A stretch of DNA of 64,000 bases from Pleionea sediminis (GCF_007570825.1 NZ_SUNB01000003.1:124001-188000); one strand, 5' to 3'; numbered from the stretch's first letter, positions 8,078 through 17,172 are shown. Notes: generated by a model from the letters alone, not told the origin. Numbers and translations: made by a program.

Positions 8078-10894
8078 ATGAAGAAGGTATTTCTGCTTTT
8101 CATCCTGTCGGGCATGCTCACTGCTTGCGGAGGTAGCGATACCGACGAAGAAAACACGAATAACGGTGATGACGACGATACGCCAGAAGTCATCGACAGT
8201 GGCTTATGGGCACACAAATACAATGGAAGTTGGACACAAGTTCCTGATTTTACGACATTGACTGCAGAATCGAGTGAAGTGGTCGGAACGGTTGGAACCC
8301 ACAATTTAGGCGAAACAAATTACGGACTCGTCCTCAGTGGATTAATCACTTTAGAAACCGCCGGTAACTACCGATTTCACTTAAATTCGGACGATGGCTC
8401 CAAACTTTATATCGACGGTCAATTAATTACTGACAATGACGGCACCCATTCTGCAGAAACAATTATCTCCGAACCAATCAGCCTGCAGCAAGGCGAACAT
8501 GAACTTCGCGTCGAATATTTTCAAGGTCGTGGCTCTCAAACCCTGTCGTTAAGCTATCAATTAAATAGTGGCAGCGTCGATTTGGTTCCTTCTACAGCTT
8601 TATCACACACGGATGACCATCAAGATCCAAACTATGGCGCAGTAACTGATGATACCGGAGACGATGATTCTGACGATGGAACTGATGATGATACAGGAAA
8701 CGACGACACAAATAATTTAATAACCTTGCCCGTCGAAGTGCTGGGCCCTGAAGGAACCACTCAAAGCGTTTCTTTTGAACTGACCGATCCCAGTGCAATT
8801 ACTCATTTATATCTGCGTTGTAATTCATGTGGCTATCACGATATCGACCTCGACAAAAACACTAATAAAATAAAAGCCACCGTGCGTGTTAATGGCGGCA
8901 ATGCAATTTCTTTAAAACATTTTACGGAAAAAGGTAACGTCTACGGAAATTCAGAAATCGACATTATTGGTGGTGAAGCAAATTACGGTGCTGCTGGCGG
9001 AGGTTTTCGAACGGTTAGAATGAAATTGCCTATCAATGGTCTCGTTGCGGGTGAAAATACATTAACTTTTGAACATCGTGATTTTGGCGCACCCAGCATT
9101 GGTTTTCGAATTATCGAACTCAATTTGTTAGAAAATAATGACCTCAATCAAAAGGTATTTGCAGACAATGCTTTTCAAGATGATGATCCGACTGATTGGA
9201 CTCCGCCGCGAAATACCACAAGTGACATCAATCAAGGTGCCGCATTGTGGCGTGAGCGAAATAAATTGTATGATCCCTGGTTGGACAGCCTCGATGGTGA
9301 CGGCAATGGCCAAGGTTCCATGTCTGGCGACATGCGAGCATCCTGTGCGGACTGTCATGCCGAAGACGGGCGCGATTTAAAATACTTTAATTTCTCCAAT
9401 CGCTCCATTATAGAACGTTCAAAGTTTCACGGCTTAAGTCAAGAAGAAAGCGAACAAGTCGCTTCTTATATTCGCAGCCTCGATATTCCTCTCGTTGAAC
9501 AAGCCCGTCCTTGGCATCCAACGTATCAACCAGGAGCGAACTTGGATGATCGCCCAGTTTATGAATGGGCAGCAGGTGCCGGTATTGATGCCATTTTAGA
9601 TCGCGACGACCAAATAGAGTCCTATTTATTTCCCAATGGGACTTCTGATGCAGCGGTAAAAGCAGTGGTTGATCGTTACGCAACGCTCAACTTTCGCGAA
9701 CTTCCCATGACAATCCCAATGCCAGAATGGAACCAATGGTTGCCTATCATTCATCCTGACGATGCGTTTGATATTTCAGCGTCAGCCATTCGTTCCGATT
9801 ACGATGGTCGCGATGTCGGTATGCCCTACTACAAAAAACTTTACAATGACGCCATTGCAAATCCAAACCCAGAAACGATTGGAGCACTGGCCAAAGATGT
9901 AAAACGATGGTTGCGCAGTGGCTTAACTTGTCAACAAGGTGAACCGATGCGCGCTATCAATGGTGATATTCTTCGTACTATTCGTTTACCCATGCCATCG
10001 GTGAACTGGAATGACTGTGACGATATTGAAACGTCTGACACTGCGTTAGAAATTATCGAAATTGCCAAACGCGGTTTAACGGGATGGACATCGGTTAAAA
10101 TGTGGGAAGTGATGCATTCCAACAATCTGGAGGAAGCGTCACAAACACAAAATCAGTCCGTGTGTTCTGATGGTCGGTGTATTGATGCCAGTGAAGCGCG
10201 CGGCTGGGTCGCAGAAGGCCGAAACGTTTTTGATCGAGCACCACATTTTATCGGTACAGGTGGTGGACGCAAATTTTTTACGCAAAGTGAAATGTTGGGT
10301 ATTTTCGAAAGCAATTCCTGGTATCACCTCAATATGATTCTTAACCCAGGTTACCGCAATAGCATGCCTTCTCATTTCGCATATACATACAGCCATGTTG
10401 AATTGCTGCAACGCTATTCCGATATTGATCAAGGTTTTCGCTTTTGGGCGACGATGATCAAACAGCGTCAATTACAAACCAATGGTAAATATGGCGTAGA
10501 AGCAGGACTCGACTTACGAACGGCGCAACCTTATGTTTACTTTGGTACCGCACGGCGAACCACCAACACAGATGCGCAATCCAGTGTCGGTAACACGCTC
10601 TGGCGAAAATTAATTAATGCGATGCTCGAAGACTTCGTGGCCGATGCCGATAACGCGACTGCCGAAGACTGGGCTAACGCGAATCAAAACAGAAAAGTAC
10701 AGCCAAGAGACAGTACCGACTTTTCAGGTTGCGACGGCACATGCAGTTTTGAATTAGGACCTTACCAGGGTAAAAACACTTATCGTGTTATTCCTGAGTT
10801 TAGAAACTTAGGTGTCGACGAAAGTATTCTTCAAGATCTGATTGATTGGTGCGAGAAGACCTGGCCCAGAGGCCCATGGGATAACATTCGATAA
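8078..10894 (+). CDS. Lipoprotein with PA14 domain and c-type cytochrome domain
   Basis: A large exported lipoprotein of 938 residues from the ATG at 8078. It starts M-K-K-V-F-L-L-F-I-L-S-G with lipobox L-T-A-C (Cys 17), followed by an acidic linker. A PA14-like carbohydrate-binding domain follows (about residues 40-185, with L-N-S-D-D-G-S-K-L-Y-I-D-G), then a second Asp-rich linker and a beta-sandwich region (about 225-360). The C-terminal half carries a c-type heme motif C-A-D-C-H at 423-427 and further cysteine pairs. The longer frame from 7946 includes unlikely N-terminal residues; the 8078 start gives a proper lipoprotein signal with AAGGA upstream. It probably sits on the outer membrane or cell surface and links substrate binding to electron transfer. 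No exact homologue is recognised. Confidence 0.82.
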   Translation: MKKVFLLFILSGMLTACGGSDTDEENTNNGDDDDTPEVIDSGLWAHKYNGSWTQVPDFTTLTAESSEVVGTVGTHNLGETNYGLVLSGLITLETAGNYRFHLNSDDGSKLYIDGQLITDNDGTHSAETIISEPISLQQGEHELRVEYFQGRGSQTLSLSYQLNSGSVDLVPSTALSHTDDHQDPNYGAVTDDTGDDDSDDGTDDDTGNDDTNNLITLPVEVLGPEGTTQSVSFELTDPSAITHLYLRCNSCGYHDIDLDKNTNKIKATVRVNGGNAISLKHFTEKGNVYGNSEIDIIGGEANYGAAGGGFRTVRMKLPINGLVAGENTLTFEHRDFGAPSIGFRIIELNLLENNDLNQKVFADNAFQDDDPTDWTPPRNTTSDINQGAALWRERNKLYDPWLDSLDGDGNGQGSMSGDMRASCADCHAEDGRDLKYFNFSNRSIIERSKFHGLSQEESEQVASYIRSLDIPLVEQARPWHPTYQPGANLDDRPVYEWAAGAGIDAILDRDDQIESYLFPNGTSDAAVKAVVDRYATLNFRELPMTIPMPEWNQWLPIIHPDDAFDISASAIRSDYDGRDVGMPYYKKLYNDAIANPNPETIGALAKDVKRWLRSGLTCQQGEPMRAINGDILRTIRLPMPSVNWNDCDDIETSDTALEIIEIAKRGLTGWTSVKMWEVMHSNNLEEASQTQNQSVCSDGRCIDASEARGWVAEGRNVFDRAPHFIGTGGGRKFFTQSEMLGIFESNSWYHLNMILNPGYRNSMPSHFAYTYSHVELLQRYSDIDQGFRFWATMIKQRQLQTNGKYGVEAGLDLRTAQPYVYFGTARRTTNTDAQSSVGNTLWRKLINAMLEDFVADADNATAEDWANANQNRKVQPRDSTDFSGCDGTCSFELGPYQGKNTYRVIPEFRNLGVDESILQDLIDWCEKTWPRGPWDNIR

Positions 10895-10931
10895 TTAACT
10901 CTTCTTTATTTAAAAGCATCATGTCTTTTTC

Positions 10932-10966
10932 GAGTCGCTTCTACTTTGTTAGAGCGACTCAACTTG
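10932..10966 (+). terminator. Hairpin terminator after the PA14-cytochrome gene
   Basis: An 8-bp stem (GAGTCGCT at 10932-10939 with AGCGACTC at 10953-10960), a 13-base loop, and a T-containing tail. It lies 37 bases after the stop at 10894. The T-tract is weak. Confidence 0.5.
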
Positions 10967-11104
10967 TTCACTTTCAACATTCTATATTTTCAAACTTCTT
11001 CAACGTAAGTCTGACGCTGCGAGTGCCTATTACACATCACTCTTGTTCTTGTCAAAATTCCAAAATTCTCAATGTTAGAGGTTAATGTCTAGATTACCGA
11101 CAAA

Positions 11105-11135
11105 CCATCCTGACAATTCAAATTTGGCAGGATGG
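11105..11135 (-). terminator. Hairpin terminator for the oxoamine-synthase operon
   Basis: CCATCCTG at 11105-11112 pairs with CAGGATGG at 11128-11135, and the loop has further self-complementarity. Read on the minus strand it follows the stop at 11166 and is followed by TTTG. It is placed to end the three-gene minus-strand operon. Confidence 0.55.
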
Positions 11136-11165
11136 ATACCGGAATAACGATGTAACTCTAAAGCT

Positions 11166-12266
11166 CTAATTTGCGACACTGTCAACTAAACAATCGATCT
11201 GTTCCGAGCTATGAGCTGCGTTTATTAAGACGCGAAGACGTTCATAGTCTTTCGGAACGGCAGGATAAAGCAATGGCTGAACTAAAATGCCTTGTTCTAA
11301 CATCGATAAATACTTATCAGCACAAGATGACTTTGGAAAGATAGTAAACACAGGACTCTCTGTATCACTCATTCCTAAATCAACACCCAGCTCTTTAGCT
11401 AAAGAACGAAAATAAGCAATATTTTTTGCCAACTTCTCATGTCGATTATTTTTAGAAAGAACATTAAGACATGCTAATGAAGCAGCAATATTACTCGGCG
11501 TGATTCCGGTTGAGAATATGTACTCACGACTCATTCTAATACGTTCAATCAATTGACGATTAGACACAATAAATCCACCGGTCGAACATAATGCTTTACT
11601 TAGTGAGCCCGAAATAATATCAACAACGCCCTCATCAAGGTCGGTAAATATCTGCGACACATTGTTCTGTTGACTCGAAATCACGAACGAATGTGCCTCA
11701 TCGACATACAGAGTAAAATTAAAGTTCTTTTTCAGGTTGGCAAGCCCTGGTAAATCTACAAAATCACCGTCGGCGCTATACAGACCTTCGGTAATAACTA
11801 CAGGATTTTTTCCGTAATATTTATCCAACTTAGCCGCCAGATCAGATAGGTTATTATGTTTGAAAGGCTCAGCAGTAACACCTGAGTTTTTAATCGCACT
11901 CACAATACTGGCGTGACAATACTTATCAAATAAAAACACCGTATCATCAATCTTTGAAAGTACCCCAATTGCTCCAAGGTTGGCAGTATAACAAGATGTA
12001 AAAATACAACTGGCTTCCATTCCGGCAACGGCAGATAATTTTTTTTCTAACTGCTTTAGGTGCGGACTTCGATCAGAAAATTGACCCACACTCAATGATG
12101 TTCCATAGGTTTCGATTGCCTTGATGGCGGCTTCTTTCACATCAGGATGCGAGTTCAGCGAGTAATAGTCGGCACTAATGAATGAATGGTAATCTTTACC
12201 ATTCATTCTTGCCGTTGCAGCAATATGCCGCTCATGCTCTTTAAAATATAAGTCTGATAAATCCAT
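11166..12266 (-). CDS. PLP-dependent alpha-oxoamine synthase-like enzyme
   Basis: A fold-type I PLP enzyme of the alpha-oxoamine synthase group (BioF, KBL, serine palmitoyltransferase, CqsA), which condenses an acyl thioester with an amino acid. The PLP lysine is K224 in S-G-S-L-S-K-A; D189-E-A-H carries the Asp/His pair that stacks on and binds the cofactor; F-T-S-C-Y-T-A-N at 89-96 is the acyl-substrate region. At 366 residues it is slightly short, lacking part of the usual N-terminal arm. It starts 5 bases after the stop of the diiron gene and has no clear ribosome-binding site, so it is probably translationally coupled. A role in making an amino-ketone or signal-like lipid is inferred from family and neighbours; BioF itself is less likely because no bio genes are near. 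Confidence 0.82.
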   Translation of the reverse strand: MDLSDLYFKEHERHIAATARMNGKDYHSFISADYYSLNSHPDVKEAAIKAIETYGTSLSVGQFSDRSPHLKQLEKKLSAVAGMEASCIFTSCYTANLGAIGVLSKIDDTVFLFDKYCHASIVSAIKNSGVTAEPFKHNNLSDLAAKLDKYYGKNPVVITEGLYSADGDFVDLPGLANLKKNFNFTLYVDEAHSFVISSQQNNVSQIFTDLDEGVVDIISGSLSKALCSTGGFIVSNRQLIERIRMSREYIFSTGITPSNIAASLACLNVLSKNNRHEKLAKNIAYFRSLAKELGVDLGMSDTESPVFTIFPKSSCADKYLSMLEQGILVQPLLYPAVPKDYERLRVLINAAHSSEQIDCLVDSVAN

Positions 12267-12271
12267 AACTA

Positions 12272-12943
12272 TTAATCTCGAACGAAGGCATCCAGCATAG
12301 CGACTTGATATTCAGCGACTTCCTTCGCGCCCTTCTCAAATAATGCTAATGCACCTTCATCCTCTAATAATGGATAGATCATTTTTCGTAATTGCTCGTC
12401 ATGCTTAACGTCGGCAACCATATGTTCTTTAAAGTGAATCAATTGCTCATCTGTAAAACGAGCACTTAAAACGTTATACATGCGTTTAGCGATTTCTGGA
12501 AAAATGGCTTCCATACCTGCAGCGATATAGGCAATCGATTCAATAAATGGCTTATTAAGATACCCTTCATTTAAAAAGTCGATATATTTTTGTGTCTCAG
12601 TAAGTGGCGTAATCGAGTGAAGGTCGTTATCAGTAAAACCTAACCCCTTCATTAATCCACCCAGCAAGTTAACGTGCAACCCAGAAAAATCGAGTGATTC
12701 GAGCTTATCAGCACCGCCTAGCTCATCCACCAAATTATCACCGAGCGTAAATAACGCATCATTGTTAGGCGCATTAAAAATTAGTAGACCGAGCTGTCTG
12801 GGAAATTGTCCGACAATGTAATAGAAGTTGGAGAAAAAGGTTTGAAGCTGGTCATCGGATAGCTCGTCAAACTGACGAATGGCTTTTGTTTCTAATAAAC
12901 GGTCCAGACAGTACTTACAAATTTCATCGTATTGCTTTTGCAT
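12272..12943 (-). CDS. Heme-oxygenase-like diiron oxidase (HDO/iron-containing redox family)
   Basis: A 223-residue all-helical protein of the TenA/PqqC/CADD-like superfamily. It shows a full set of candidate metal ligands: E74 (in D-E-L-G-G), H90, E145, and the H-x3-D-x2-H motif at H174, D178 and H181 (H-M-V-A-D-V-K-H). The motif matches the known diiron members such as CADD and UndA in spacing. Such enzymes use Fe and O2 to oxidise, cleave or decarboxylate a bound substrate. It is the middle gene of a minus-strand trio between a hot-dog protein and an oxoamine synthase, with AAAGGAA before its ATG. It may act on the acyl or amino-ketone product of its neighbours, but the reaction is not known. 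Confidence 0.8.
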   Translation of the reverse strand: MQKQYDEICKYCLDRLLETKAIRQFDELSDDQLQTFFSNFYYIVGQFPRQLGLLIFNAPNNDALFTLGDNLVDELGGADKLESLDFSGLHVNLLGGLMKGLGFTDNDLHSITPLTETQKYIDFLNEGYLNKPFIESIAYIAAGMEAIFPEIAKRMYNVLSARFTDEQLIHFKEHMVADVKHDEQLRKMIYPLLEDEGALALFEKGAKEVAEYQVAMLDAFVRD

Positions 12944-12969
12944 TAGTTTTTCCTTTAATAATCGTTATT

Positions 12970-13401
12970 TTAAAAAACTGCAATGCCGTGACCAACAATT
13001 GCATCACTCACATTAATATCGAATTTATATTGAATTTGGCCTTTACTGGTTGTTCTTTTCTCGGAAACTGTGGCGCTCACAACAATGTTATCGGCAGGAA
13101 CCGGTTTTTTATAGGTTACAAACTTTTCTTGCAAAATAATTTCTTTGGAATTTTCTGTGAGATCATTATCAAGATGCGCTAAAACAACACACGCTTGGTA
13201 AATCCAAACTTCCGCAGTAATTCCCGAAAAAAAGATTCCATATTTGGAAGACATAAAGGTTTCATTTATTTTTAAATGAAACGAAAATTTGTTTTTTCCA
13301 TCTTCTTCATCAAAAGTAACCCGATCAATCTCAATCACATCTTGTTTATATCCATCCAAGAGATAAATCGACATGAGATTTTTTATATCCAACTCGTTCA
13401 T
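12970..13401 (-). CDS. Hot-dog fold protein (FabZ/thioesterase-like)
   Basis: A 143-residue protein with the hot-dog pattern: an N-terminal strand region, a central helix segment around W-I-Y-Q-A-C-V-V-L-A-H-L, then a sheet ending G-H-G-I-A-V-F. The dehydratase catalytic H-x3-G-x4-P-G is not present; the corresponding segment is F-F-S-G-I-T-A-E. It is more likely a thioesterase, a binding protein or an FcoT-like member than a FabZ dehydratase. It is the first gene of the minus-strand trio, 26 bases before the diiron gene, with a purine-rich GGGAAGGAA ahead of its ATG. It could release or tailor an acyl-thioester for the downstream oxoamine synthase. Confidence 0.7.
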   Translation of the reverse strand: MNELDIKNLMSIYLLDGYKQDVIEIDRVTFDEEDGKNKFSFHLKINETFMSSKYGIFFSGITAEVWIYQACVVLAHLDNDLTENSKEIILQEKFVTYKKPVPADNIVVSATVSEKRTTSKGQIQYKFDINVSDAIVGHGIAVF

Positions 13402-13842
13402 TGTGCATTCCTTCCCTACTATTAAATTATTATTGTTTTATTTAAGAGTGTGGATGCTAGCACTTTAGAATTTTACGGGTAAAGCAGCGAAGGTAACTAA
13501 ATCAAAAAATAACTCAATTCGAGCAGTTTTTCATAAAATGAATTAATCGCATCATTTTTAGAAATAAAATCATCTCAAGATTTAGTCATCAATGAATAGA
13601 TCTTGCTCAAACAACTAAAGTTTAAAAGAACATCAATATTGGTTTTGAATTGTTTAGATAATCAAGAGGTTTAATTTCGATCTATAAAGTTACAATTAAG
13701 TTTTTATACGTTTTGCTTTTCGAAAATTTAAAAATTAATGAACATCGATGAAATGAGCTTTTCATTTTATTAGAAAACGATGTCGAATACAGGCGAGTAA
13801 TTACTTTGCTACGCTGTACCGACACCTTGAGTAAGGAGTTAC
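13402..13842. other. AT-rich intergenic region, probable promoter of the trio
   Basis: A 441-bp AT-rich stretch without a convincing gene. It must contain the promoter of the minus-strand hot-dog/diiron/oxoamine operon and the end of the DUF1272 transcript. I see no clear operator or strong hairpin. Confidence 0.5.
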
Positions 13843-14151
13843 CTATCGGTTTTCAGGTGGAATATGTGTAATCGTTGCTGCAAAATCTCTAAGTTCTTCT
13901 TTTGTGTATTGAGTGAGAATCCGTTTCTGAGAGACCGGATGATATTGAGTGCTCACGCCTTTGCGCCATGCAGTCTTGGGTCGAATCGGACGAAAAACAA
14001 ATCCTCCACCACAATTTGGGCACACATTATCCAATACCGACTCAACACAGGACTGACAAAATGTACACTCATAACTACAAATCATAGCTTCCACGGAATC
14101 AGCGGGTAAATCTTTGTCGCACAGTTCACAATTGGGTCTTATTTCTAACAT
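13843..14151 (-). CDS. DUF1272 small zinc-ribbon-like protein
   Basis: A 102-residue protein beginning M-L-E-I-R-P-N-C-E-L-C-D-K-D-L-P, with C-T-F-C-Q-S-C and C-P-N-C-G-G further on. This cysteine spacing is the signature of the DUF1272 family. The four C-x2-C-like groups suggest binding of one or two zinc ions. The cytoplasmic role is unknown. A ribosome-binding site AAGGAATT lies before the ATG. It is a single gene, not in an obvious operon. Confidence 0.88.
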   Translation of the reverse strand: MLEIRPNCELCDKDLPADSVEAMICSYECTFCQSCVESVLDNVCPNCGGGFVFRPIRPKTAWRKGVSTQYHPVSQKRILTQYTKEELRDFAATITHIPPENR

Positions 14152-14603
14152 TCACAAAATTCCTTGATTGATAAATTCATTTTCATCATGGTTGTCGTCG
14201 ATATACCTCAGTTAAGAAAGTATTTCGTTTAAACAAAAGTCGATTTACCGCTGATCTGTTGATTTGCAGTAAAAAGTGATCTGTAAACTCACACATTTGC
14301 CTCTTGATTAGAGTTCAAAAACTTAGCGATAATAGGATCTTGAGCACAGTACAGCCCTTGTAACAATAATAACGACAACGCAGCATGGGTCGATAGAACT
14401 ATCTCTATACTATCTCATTGTTTTACAAGACTATTTTACCCAGTTCCTGCCTAAACTTTCAGAGAAAATTTGAATGACACTTAAAAATAGCGGTGGATTT
14501 TGAACCTTTTCTTCTAAATCAGGCATTAATACTGTAATCAATAAGCAAGCTATTAGCTTATTTTTAAGACTAATAATTATTTAGCTAAATCGAGGAGCTT
14601 CGA
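14152..14603. other. Intergenic region upstream of the ECF sigma operon
   Basis: About 450 bp between the divergent DUF1272 gene and the sigma-factor gene. No reading frame or hairpin stands out. GAGGAG at 14592-14597 is the ribosome-binding site of the sigma gene and supports its TTG start. Confidence 0.5.
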
Positions 14604-15185
14604 TTGCCAAGTGCAGCGCCGATTTCCAGTGATGAAAATCTTGAACGAGAGTTATTAAATCGAATTAATCACTCTCGCGATAAACTGGCCATGTCTGAAA
14701 TTTATCAACGATATCGAAGCCGGTTAGGCTCTTTTTTGATGAATATGCTATCAGATTCGGCACTCGTGGATGAGGTGTATAACGACACCATGATGGTGGT
14801 GTGGCGCAAAGCGATGACGTTTCAAGAAACGTGTAAAGTATCAACCTGGATATACTCGATTGCTTTCAGAACCGGATTAAAAGCACGCTCCAGAAGTCAG
14901 CGCTTTTCGTTTGAAGAGTGCGATGAGAACATGGAGCAGAAAAACCCGTCTGATCAACTGCGTTATGAAAGCCAGCAATTGTTGACTAAAGCCTTGTCGG
15001 AATTATCTCCAGAGCATCGGGCTGCAGTCGACTTAGCCTATTTTCAGGGTTACAACTACCAAGAAATTGCTGAGATTACCGATTCCGTCGAAAGTACGAT
15101 CAAAACGAGAATTTACTACGCTCGTCAGAAACTAAAGCAAACTATCAGCCGTTTTAATTTAAAGCTGTCTGATATGGAGAAGTGA
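14604..15185 (+). CDS. ECF-type RNA polymerase sigma factor
   Basis: A 193-residue sigma-70 family protein. Region 2 includes Y-Q-R-Y-R-S-R-L-G-S-F-L and D-E-V-Y-N-D-T-M-M-V-V-W-R. Region 4 is L-S-P-E-H-R-A-A-V-D-L-A-Y-F-Q-G-Y-N-Y-Q-E-I-A-E with T-I-K-T-R-I-Y-Y-A-R-Q-K-L. The start is a TTG placed seven bases after GAGGAG; no in-frame ATG occurs before residue 30, which would cut region 2. It is followed after one base by an anti-sigma-like gene and then a secreted subtilase, so it probably directs transcription of this set in response to an envelope signal. Confidence 0.9.
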   Translation: MPSAAPISSDENLERELLNRINHSRDKLAMSEIYQRYRSRLGSFLMNMLSDSALVDEVYNDTMMVVWRKAMTFQETCKVSTWIYSIAFRTGLKARSRSQRFSFEECDENMEQKNPSDQLRYESQQLLTKALSELSPEHRAAVDLAYFQGYNYQEIAEITDSVESTIKTRIYYARQKLKQTISRFNLKLSDMEK

Positions 15186-15186
15186 T

Positions 15187-15813
15187 ATGAGTCATCAAGT
15201 GATTAAAATGACCAGTCGAGACGCAATAGACGAGTCATTATTGGTTAGTCAATATGTCAATGAACAATTAAGTCCGGAACAAAAACGCGACTTTGAACTT
15301 AGACTGAAAGATGATACCAAACTTCAAAAAGCATTGGCTGAAGAATTAAACTTTAAATCATCACTCGATGATGCGCGCCAAGATTACACCATATCAGACA
15401 ATGCATTTTCTGCTTTCTCAGAACAACTTGCTGATGAACCTATCGTAAAACGAAAAGGAGCTAAGAATTACTTTCAATTGTTTGGCGCAGTCGCCGCAGG
15501 AGTATTAGTTTCTGTTACGGTATTTTTGGCTATGCCAATGTTTGATACTCAGCCTGAGTACAAAACGTTAACCAACACCCATGACAAACCCTTTAGTCAT
15601 ACTTCTCAGGCGGTTTATCGAGTTATCTTAAATTCATCACTTCCCCAAGACGAATACGAAAAGAAAATTGAAGAACTGGGATTTACTATTATTCAAGGTC
15701 CAGAAGTTGCTAACTCTTATTTAGTAGAAAGTAACGAAGTGCTCGATACCAAAAAGATTAAAGAGGTTCAATCAAATCCATTGATTGCATTTTTTGAACC
15801 GGTAAACCAGTAA
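15187..15813 (+). CDS. Membrane anti-sigma factor-like protein
   Basis: A 208-residue protein with a cytoplasmic N-terminal region (about 1-95) resembling an anti-sigma domain without the zinc motif, one transmembrane helix (about 97-117) and a periplasmic C-terminal domain of about 90 residues. That domain contains V-Y-R-V-I-L-N-S-S-L-P, a segment resembling a protease pro-domain or peptidase-inhibitor fold. It begins one base after the sigma stop, behind GGAGAAG. Its likely job is to hold the ECF sigma at the membrane until a signal releases it. The call rests on position, length and topology; I do not see a named anti-sigma family motif. Confidence 0.75.
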   Translation: MSHQVIKMTSRDAIDESLLVSQYVNEQLSPEQKRDFELRLKDDTKLQKALAEELNFKSSLDDARQDYTISDNAFSAFSEQLADEPIVKRKGAKNYFQLFGAVAAGVLVSVTVFLAMPMFDTQPEYKTLTNTHDKPFSHTSQAVYRVILNSSLPQDEYEKKIEELGFTIIQGPEVANSYLVESNEVLDTKKIKEVQSNPLIAFFEPVNQ

Positions 15814-15816
15814 GCC

Positions 15817-17172
15817 ATGAAAAATTTTGGATTATTAATGATCAAACAAGGCTTGTTCATTTTATTGATATTCGGCATACAAAGTATTTATGCATCGACT
15901 AACGAGAATCGCCTTACACCTAAAGCAACACAGACGAGTACTACCAAGAACTTATCGGGTACAGGCTTCTCTAAGTGGGTTATCGTATTGGAAGATCCTC
16001 GCAGTCCGCGCCGTAAACGATTGCACCGGGGTGTCGGTTATCAAAGTCTTAAAAACTACGATAACGATCGTATTTTAGAGCGGCTTACCGAATCGATTGT
16101 CTCGGAATATCGGTTGGAACTCGATACACAGTGGCCTATTATTAGTTTGAATGTACATTGTTTAATCGTTACATTAGACAATCGTCGTCAGTCAGTATTA
16201 AAAAAATTATCGGATGATGAACGTGTGCGATGGGTACAGCCCTACAATGAATTCACTGGCACACTATCCGAAGATTTAAAGACAAGTTCAGATAATTCAA
16301 AGACAAACAAAACAACGCCAACGAAAGCTTCAAATCAGCTTGTTAATCAATTTTCCGATCCCTATTTCAAATTACAATCTTCTTTTAAACAGCTTCGTCT
16401 GGAAAAATTATTAATGCAGCTCGATGGCGACGGTGTTACGGTCGCGGTTGTGGACTCCGGAGTTTCTGTTAATCACCCGGATCTAAAATCTGCAAAAATA
16501 CATCACCTAAATTTTGTAGATGCTCAAAGTGATAATCCCAAACTTGAGTCTCATTTAGAAAATGAGTACCACGGCACCGCCGTAGCGAGTTTAATTGTTG
16601 CACAAAGAAATAATCAAGAAGGCATGGTTGGCATTGCGCCATCAGCAACTCTCTATGGTTACCGCGGCTGCTGGCAAGAGTCGAGCTCACTAACAAAGTG
16701 CAATAGTTTAAGTTTATCACGGGCACTCGATGAAGCCGTTCGCCTATCACCCGATATTATCAATTTAAGTTTAACAGGCCCTCAAGATCGCCTGTTAAAC
16801 AATTTGCTAAACATGTTAATTTCACAAGGTACGTTAGTTGTCACAGCCTACGATAAAGAGCGATTAAGAGATCGTTTTCCAAAACCTCAACCCGGCGTTT
16901 ATGTGGCAGGAGATCCTTCGGTCGATTCAATCAACATGGATGACGTATCATTTGTCCCTGGTAACCAGATTCTTACAGCTTCTCCAGGCACAGGCTACGA
17001 TTTTCGCACAGGACATTCCCTGTCTGCAGCACAATTAACGGGCATTTTAGCGTTAATTAAACAACACACCCGAGTCAATAAAGTAAAAGCTAACTTATTA
17101 AAGTTGTATCGAGGAAATGAGTTTTTAAATGTTGGTGAATTATTTTGCGAATTAAAAAGTGCGAGCTGTTAG
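15817..17172 (+). CDS. S8 family (subtilisin-like) serine peptidase, exported
   Basis: A 451-residue exported protease with a signal peptide (about 1-26). The subtilase triad is visible: D213 in V-V-D-S-G, H252 in Y-H-G-T-A-V-A-S, and S401 in G-H-S-L-S-A-A. The usual G-T-S-M-A-A-P is altered to G-H-S-L-S-A-A. The segment where subtilases carry the oxyanion-hole Asn (A-A-G-N) reads T-A-Y-D, so the Asn seems replaced by Asp. A region of about 190 residues lies before the catalytic domain. Third gene of the sigma/anti-sigma operon, 3 bases after the previous stop. The operon suggests its production is controlled by the ECF sigma, or that it takes part in the signalling itself. Confidence 0.85.
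   Translation: MKNFGLLMIKQGLFILLIFGIQSIYASTNENRLTPKATQTSTTKNLSGTGFSKWVIVLEDPRSPRRKRLHRGVGYQSLKNYDNDRILERLTESIVSEYRLELDTQWPIISLNVHCLIVTLDNRRQSVLKKLSDDERVRWVQPYNEFTGTLSEDLKTSSDNSKTNKTTPTKASNQLVNQFSDPYFKLQSSFKQLRLEKLLMQLDGDGVTVAVVDSGVSVNHPDLKSAKIHHLNFVDAQSDNPKLESHLENEYHGTAVASLIVAQRNNQEGMVGIAPSATLYGYRGCWQESSSLTKCNSLSLSRALDEAVRLSPDIINLSLTGPQDRLLNNLLNMLISQGTLVVTAYDKERLRDRFPKPQPGVYVAGDPSVDSINMDDVSFVPGNQILTASPGTGYDFRTGHSLSAAQLTGILALIKQHTRVNKVKANLLKLYRGNEFLNVGELFCELKSASC

Noticed and set aside
8059-10471. Several minus-strand frames of 64-110 codons opposite the PA14-cytochrome gene
   Set aside because: They mirror a gene with strong domain evidence and show no motifs of their own.
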